Below, piece after piece: positions 58,696 through 64,000 of a stretch of DNA of 64,000 nucleotides. A model generated the notes under the pieces. That model was given only the letters and a program-made list of their open reading frames with translations. It had not been told where the DNA came from and did no database searches. The stretch's first letter is position 1, and each line of letters starts with the position of its first letter. The DNA lies in contig CM041197.1 of assembly GCA_023078555.1 (NCBI GenBank), positions 9,332,842 through 9,396,841 of the forward strand. The letters are read 5' to 3'. A program made the position numbers and the translations under genes. The stretch is from Ulva prolifera. Taxonomy: Eukaryota > Chlorophyta > Ulvophyceae > Ulvales > Ulvaceae.

Positions 58696-60171
58696 GCTCA
58701 AACGATATGTGCACAGCGTAGGACGCCCAGGCGAGATGCCGAGCCGAAGCTGCACGACTGACGATAACAATTCAACAAGCCCTGCACAGCCAAACTACAC
58801 CACATTGGGCGACGCAATGACACTACCTGCCGCTGGGCCCGTAAACATAGCGTATTTGGACCGGCAACGACGTGCGCTTGAGCTGCGCCCAGCAATCATT
58901 ACATGTCAGGCAAACTTTGAGGAAACAGAAAAGCTATAGACCAGCGCTGCACTCAGTACAAGGAGTCATGCCTGTTGTTATGTAACGTCACGATGACAGC
59001 CCACTCTGCGCAGTCAGTTTCAGAGCAATGATCAAGGCTACCTTTCTGAGCTTACCTGATTCCCGTCCAGTTCGTCGGTCTCAGGGTGATGCGCAGGGAA
59101 TGGACTTGGCCGTACGTTCTCCGTGCAGACCCGGCTCTGATGTCCTCGTGCATATCGCAATCAAGCCCAGCAAGCCCTCGCCACCAGCAGTGCACAGGAG
59201 TTCGTCAACTCCATACCGAGGCTGCTGCGGATTACTAGCAGACTGCGGATGACCTTGGCCAGGCAGCTGTGAACAGCAATGTCATGCAAGTCTTGAACAC
59301 GGACTCGGTTGAGGACACCTTGCTACGCTTCGCGACAGATTGATGTAAACTGTGCCTCTGAAACTCTCCGAAGTGGCGTGCGTTGGGAGAGCAAAAAATT
59401 ATACACCGTTTGTCAAAAGCGAGACAAACGCAGTCAGCCGCTTATGGTTCCACCCAGCACGCCAAACATGCACGACGATTCATCCTTACTGTGTGACATC
59501 TCATGTCTCGAGCTTGGGGCAAGTGTCTAGGCGCTGTACGCTGCACCATGGCGCGCGCCGTGCATATGCCGGTGCACCTTTGCATGGACTCCCCAATGCA
59601 CTGAGAACTTCTGCACGGGCAAGGCATGCACCCGTTATATACACGGCCTTTGCAACTTACGTCACGTACACACATTCCCTCACATGTAGGCGTGATGATG
59701 TTGGCATGAAACCCCTTGGCAGTGGTATTCCTTGACAACGTCACGGAATGGTATTCCTTGTCAACGTGTGTCGGGTCTGGCGGTGTCCCCACTTTTGCGT
59801 GTAACGCAAGAAACTAGGTATTTGACACTTGATCATGGAGGCCAAAGTTTGTAGTTATCATGATGTTTTGCTGAGATACTCGGGTCCGTCTCCTGGTGCC
59901 ATGAGCCGACAATGTGACTGCCAAGAGCCTTCGCGCACACGATGTGCTGAAACCGACGATCACCTGATATTTGCTTCCCACAAGCCAGCTGTGCGTATAT
60001 TTTGGAAGCGGTCGCGTGACGAAAGCTGCTGCAGACTGAGGCCCAGCGGTGGTGACGATATGTTTTCCGGTCGTGCCTTGCGCATGCCGGTTGATGCAAG
60101 TGCCTGATGTATTGCGTTAACTCTGGCATGGCAGCTGTGTATTCACTTTCTGGCATAATACAAGGAAGTTG
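58696..60171. other. Divergent intergenic region between the receptor kinase and SENP8
   Basis: No recognisable gene. A 107-codon - strand frame (59833-60156) starts 15 bases from the SENP8 start but has no known content. A short direct repeat containing GGTATTCCTTG lies at about 59725 and 59750. Confidence 0.45.
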
Positions 60172-62329
60172 ATGTCTTCAGATTGTCTTCTGCTACGCGA
60201 CCAAGAGTGGCTGAACGATCAGGTGATGGCGTTCTACTTCGAGTACCTCAGGCAAGAGGCATTCGCAAACATCCGAGACGATCTCCTGCTGATAGATCCA
60301 TCCACTGCATTCATGTTGACGTCTCTTCCTGTAGAGAGTGCACCCCTGCTGCTACAGCCCCTGCAAGCCACCAGCAAGCTGATGGTGCGCCAAGCATGCC
60401 CTGGACGACTGTCAGGCCGGACAAATTCTCCATGAGACCGTAACACCTGTCGCGCCAGAAGAAGAGCCGTAGCCCGTGGCAGGTCGCCGTACCTCTAACG
60501 TTGCGCAGCAGCATGCACGCTGCACTCGCCAGCTGCAGAAGTGTGGGTCAGTGATCAACACGGCATCAGCCAATGCCACCATGGTCAACACATGCATGGC
60601 CACACCATCTGCCCCACATGAAACCCGAAAAGGCAATGTTACACAATCGTAAACGTGATTGCCAGCCATGTGTACAGCACAAGCACACAAGGGCCCTGAC
60701 GCCCTGCTCTGCAATTGGCCCGTGTCCACCACTGCACTACACCAGTGTCTGCGAATTCCTTCTAGCTCGTGCTTGCGCTGCTGAGCCCTGAGTCAGTCCT
60801 CCATGATGAGCACAGCTGCTTAGTTCAGCTGTGCACATGCTCCGCCTCCACTCACGGCCTATGCCAACGGTTCCCTCATTTCCCTCATTATGCACTCATC
60901 TCGCCCCGTGCAGGTGATCGGCATCCAATGAGTACATGCAAATTGAATCTGGACCCGCAGTGGCCCTGCATCCGAGTCTCAAACGCAGTCGATAGCGTGC
61001 TGTCCAAGCAGCGCCTCCAGCAGCCTCTGCAGAGGGCAGATTCTAAACATGCATGCCCAAGGGTACTACGCCCTCAGCACATCACAGCAAATCAGGAATG
61101 CCAACACTGCCGGCCCAACAGGCCCACCACAGCCATGACCTCCTATGCTGCACGACCTCTCACGTGCTAGCCACAGCACACAAGGGAAGTGTCTTTAATA
61201 AAGAAAAGAGGAACAACGCGCAGCAAGCACGCATGCCTCTGCAGGTTGTGGTTCCCATCAACAACAACACTGACGCGGCAGCTGCCGGGGGATCTCACTG
61301 GAGCCTCCTCTGCTACCTCCGCACCCCTCCGGCCCACGCCGCAGCCGCAGCAGCATCAGCCGCGGCCTTCTGTGGCCGTGGCCACTCCACAGACGACGCC
61401 ACTGCCGCTGCCAGTGCCGCGCCTGGGGAGCCGGGGCGGGAGGGTGATGTGCCGGGGGGTGTTGGAGAGAGGCCGGAGGAGGTGGCGGCGGTGTTTGTGC
61501 ATGTGGACAGCAGCAGGGGCAGCAACGATGCGGCGGTACAGCGCTTCCTGCCGGCCGTGCGCCACCTCATCGGTGCGGCGCTGTCTTGTCCTGCTTTGGC
61601 GCCAGTGCCTGAGGATCGCCGGGAGGTCTTACCCAGGCTGTGTAAGGTTTTGGCGTTATGCTGTGTGCTGCACGCTCTCAGGCGCCAGTGCTGCGACCGC
61701 GATCCTGTGGTGCTCCCAATGACTAGCTGCTGGGGCGTGCATACCGCATGCCAATGTCTGTACACATTGTACATACACAACGTAATCCATGTAATCGGCG
61801 CCACCAGCCCGTTGTGTTGCGAGGGGGCCCTGGTCCTCCTTGCGGCAGCGACCCTGTGCCTACTGTATACGTGATCCCAATGCAAAGATCGTTTCGTAAT
61901 CTTGGCGCCTGGCCGCTTGTTCTGTATTGAGGAACATTTCGGGGGCTGTGCTCTGGGCTTCTGCCAAACCATGGCCCATGCACGTGCAGATATGTGAGCC
62001 GCACGCTCCTTGCAGGGGATCTCAAAGCGCCGTTGCTCTCCGCCGCCACGCCACAGCAGCAGAACTGCTTCGACTGCGGGATGTTCGCTCTCGCCGCTGC
62101 GGAGCGCCTCTGCCACCTTGCCGCCGCCATCGTCGCCACCAGCCCGGCCGCCCCTCCGCCAGCTCAACACGCAGACGCCGCCGCAGCGCGCAGCGTGGGC
62201 GGGGGTGCCCTGCTGCGCGCTGTGGAGGCCGTGCTGGCCAGCACGAGCCAGGCGGCGGTGACGTCCAAGCGGCAGGACATCCTGGAGCTCGTGCGGCAGC
62301 GTGCCGACCCCTCCGCGCAGCTGCCGTAA
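60172..62329 (+). CDS. SENP8: SENP8/DEN1-like NEDD8-specific cysteine protease (3 exons, 284 aa)
   Basis: Exons 60172-60384, 61245-61572 and 62016-62329 join in phase to 285 codons. Exon 1 encodes SSDCLLLRDQEWLNDQVMAF and YFEYLRQEAF, the family's N-terminal WLND...FEYL block. Exon 2 holds GGSHWSLLCYL with the catalytic His89 and VFVHVDSSRGSN with Asp159. Exon 3 has PQQQNCFDCGMF with the oxyanion-hole Gln and nucleophile Cys201, so the C48-type triad is complete. SENP8/DEN1 (NEDP1) processes the NEDD8 precursor and removes NEDD8 from substrates in nucleus and cytosol. An Ala/Gly-rich insertion of about 50 residues separates the His and Asp strands, which in human SENP8 are only about a dozen residues apart. 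A SUMO-protease role is less likely given the small size and the match to SENP8. Confidence 0.94.
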
Positions 62330-62784
62330 TTTAGTAAGTTTTTAATTGTGTTTTACAGCTGGCGGGCGTTGTGTTGTGCGGGGGTTGTGGGGCTCCTGAA
62401 GCCGAACACAGGCAGCACTCACCTCTAAGCAAAGGCCTTGTTTACTTTTGCGTTAGCCTCTCAGAGTCGGCTTGTATAAAAGCCCTTCAGTTGCTGAGAA
62501 GTACGGCACTCGATGCTGTGCGGCACTCGGTGCTGTCTGCAGCTGTAGCGGCGCGCGCTGTCGACAGGCACAGCACCCTAATCGCCGCGAGGGGGCGGTG
62601 TCTTTGAGGAAAGATGGCACCACGATGGCATGCTCACTGCATGGTGAAGTAGAGAACGCGATGCCGTCGTACCACCCCGCAGTGCCGGCCGGAGGGTGGA
62701 GGCTGATACCACTACATCTGGTCTCAGGTCTCAGAGCTGTCACTGTCCAGATGACACCGCCTCGTTCCTGTAATCATGCATACA
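62330..62784. other. SENP8 3' flank; no gene recognised
   Basis: A + strand frame (62371-62607) encodes an Ala/Leu-rich helix-like stretch (IKALQLLRSTALDAVRH) of unknown meaning. A TATAAA-like motif lies at 62476. Nothing else stands out. Confidence 0.4.
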
Positions 62785-62797
62785 TACAAATATTCTG
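62785..62797. repeat. Target-site duplication, left
   Basis: TACAAATATTCTG, identical to 63274-63286. Confidence 0.95.
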
Positions 62798-63273
62798 CCG
62801 CCGGGTGACCCTTTGTGCATAGGAGATGTGTCGGTTGTGAACCCCTGTGCTGGTTCCTATTGCGGCCGTGCGGCCCGCGAGGACGGGGGTGCTGCGGAGA
62901 CGCGGGACGTGCAGAAACGCACTGCTTATTGTTTGTACGACCCTGATGCGTATAGTTTTGTGCCGTTGTCGCATGAGACGCATGGTCGATTGGGACGGCC
63001 TGCCATGAATCACTTGAATCGGCTGGCGGAGGTTGCGTCTCGGTGTGGCAAGGTGAACCGTGCTTTGTTTGTGACGAATGCTCTGCGCCGGTTGAGTGTG
63101 GCGTTGTGCAAGGGGAATGCTCCTGTGCTCCGTGCGGGGCTTCAATCTTTGGCTGGCATCACCGGCCGAGCTGTGGTACGTGCTCGTGCCCGGCCTAGTG
63201 CCATGACTGCGTGAGTGGATTTGCGTGTGTATTCCTGGCAACGGCTCGCTTCCCGGCCTCTGTCCTTTGTAAC
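62798..63273 (+). mobile_element. 5'-truncated LINE insertion with perfect 13-bp target-site duplications
   Basis: A 476-bp insert lies between exact copies of TACAAATATTCTG. It carries an uninterrupted frame (62813-63214) encoding GDVSVVNPCAG, then FVPLSHETHGRLGRPAMNHL, RALFVTNALRRLSVALCKGN and LRAGLQSLAGI, and ending in TGA. This is the C-terminal end of a non-LTR retrotransposon protein, after the reverse transcriptase, of a kind common in algal genomes. The 3' end is CTGTCCTTTGTAAC. The intact frame and exact duplications point to a recent insertion; the reverse transcriptase itself is absent, so the copy is dead on arrival. Confidence 0.88.
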
Positions 63274-63286
63274 TACAAATATTCTG
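63274..63286. repeat. Target-site duplication, right
   Basis: TACAAATATTCTG, identical to 62785-62797. Confidence 0.95.
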
Positions 63287-63305
63287 AGGGTCTGCATAGC
63301 CGCGA

Positions 63306-63599
63306 GTGCCATGGCTAGGGCTGCTAAGTTTCGTGCTTAAATCCTGGATTCGCACGCAATCAAGTGCAACCCAAACAATCGATTCTCTGTTAGTGGGCAC
63401 AGCGCTGATCACAGCGCGCCGGCGCATGAACCGGGTATGTCATGACGAGGATCTCAGTCTGCGTGGCCTGTGGACTGCTGCGGTGTGGTGCTCTGTAGGG
63501 GTCTCAACGCTCGTGGCAGTTCTGTCACATTGGAGATACGGCCTGCTACACCCTCTGGCGCCCGCGCCAGTGGCACTCATGGCGCAACATACGTGCTGA
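63306..63599 (+). CDS. Possible exon of an unknown membrane protein
   Basis: An open frame encodes a basic patch (TARRRMNRVCHDEDLSL), then a hydrophobic stretch LWTAAVWCSVGVSTLVAVLS, and ends LMAQHTC before TGA. A TTAG acceptor at about 63390-63393 could start it. If real it would be a final exon, and the LINE at 62798 would lie in its upstream intron or flank. No family is recognised. Confidence 0.25.
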   Translation: MPWLGLLSFVLKSWIRTQSSATQTIDSLLVGTALITARRRMNRVCHDEDLSLRGLWTAAVWCSVGVSTLVAVLSHWRYGLLHPLAPAPVALMAQHTC

Positions 63600-64000
63600 G
63601 ACCTTCATAATGCATTCATGCCACAGACATGTGGCAAGAGCGGATTTTGCTTTGTTTCCACCCGATGATCAGGTGTCCCAGCAACTCCCCCCCCCGGTGC
63701 TGTGCCTGGGTGCGCGGCCTTATGCTTTGTAGCCCGCTTCAAGGCTGCGGCTGTGCGGCCTGGAGGGGGGACTCCTTGCGGTGCCTGTGCCACGGGCTCG
63801 CCATGTTTCTTGCGGGAGCAGCTGCGACGTGCGGCGCGCATGCCATGCGCCGTACCCGGTGCGGGGGCCATCCAGGGGCCATCCGGGGGGTGCCGCCCGC
63901 GCAGCTTGGCCTGTGCCTCGAAGGACGGCACCCATTCATGAGTGCTTTGTGTTCAGTGGGCTGCCTGAGAGACCAAGTGGGCTGCAAAGCGCAAAGGTCA
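63600..64000. other. No gene recognised at the right edge
   Basis: GC-rich with frames open on both strands (63605-63931 minus, 63702-63941 plus). A C9 run lies at about 63687. Possibly part of a gene continuing beyond the window. Confidence 0.35.

Noticed and set aside
58694-58939. An 81-codon + strand frame starting in the start codon region of the receptor kinase
   Set aside because: It overlaps the kinase gene's start and probable leader and shows no domain; a GCATGC palindrome supplies ATG on both strands by chance.
59833-60156. A 107-codon minus-strand frame starting 15 bases from SENP8
   Set aside because: No recognisable content, and frames of this length are expected by chance here.
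60172-62329. Calling the protease a SUMO protease (ULP1/SENP1 type)
   Set aside because: The small size and the WLND...FEYL, HWSLL and NCFDCGM blocks match SENP8/DEN1 better than SUMO proteases.

Overview
This is GC-rich nuclear DNA from a eukaryote. Genes are split by short to medium GT-AG introns, products are classic eukaryotic families (SSU-processome protein, DENN-domain Rab regulator, NEDD8 protease, receptor-like kinases), and there are truncated retroelement tails, microsatellites and long G-runs. GC-rich coding, acceptors ending in TGCAG, Ala/Pro/Gly-rich low complexity and a LINE with a green-algal-looking C-terminus suggest a free-living alga or similar protist, a green alga being my first guess; no marker in the window proves this.

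Layout. 1-5965: gene-poor, with pieces of three retroelement-tail families, G-runs and a possible last exon at 1-180. 5966-9332 (+): UTP11, seven exons. 9674-10165 (-): possible small unknown gene. 10440-12108: an inverted pair of a dispersed repeat. 12933-20872 (+): a three-part DENN protein, six exons, with a 62-bp retro-insertion in its largest intron. 20873-25158: no convincing gene. 25159-40053 (-): a nine-exon gene for a predicted 4,182-residue receptor-like protein with a signal peptide, about 3,400 residues of repeats, one membrane span and a kinase-like domain lacking the catalytic Asp. 40181-40518 (+): a small unknown gene starting 127 bp away on the opposite strand. 40519-51034: mostly without recognisable genes. 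51035-58695 (-): an eight-exon receptor-like kinase of 942 residues, paralogous in its kinase domain but with intact catalytic residues and an unrelated ectodomain. 60172-62329 (+): a SENP8/DEN1-type protease. 62798-63273: a 5'-truncated LINE with perfect 13-bp target-site duplications.

All exon chains were built by hand from splice sites and reading phase; in each of the five main genes the phases agree at every junction and the total is a whole number of codons. The most interesting content is the neighbouring receptor pair: a probable pseudokinase with an enormous, acidic, Pro/Ala/Gly-rich ectodomain, and an active-looking kinase sharing its unusual kinase signature motifs. They may act together in cell-surface sensing. 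That is inference from homology and proximity. The housekeeping genes (UTP11, DENN, SENP8) show no functional link to the pair.
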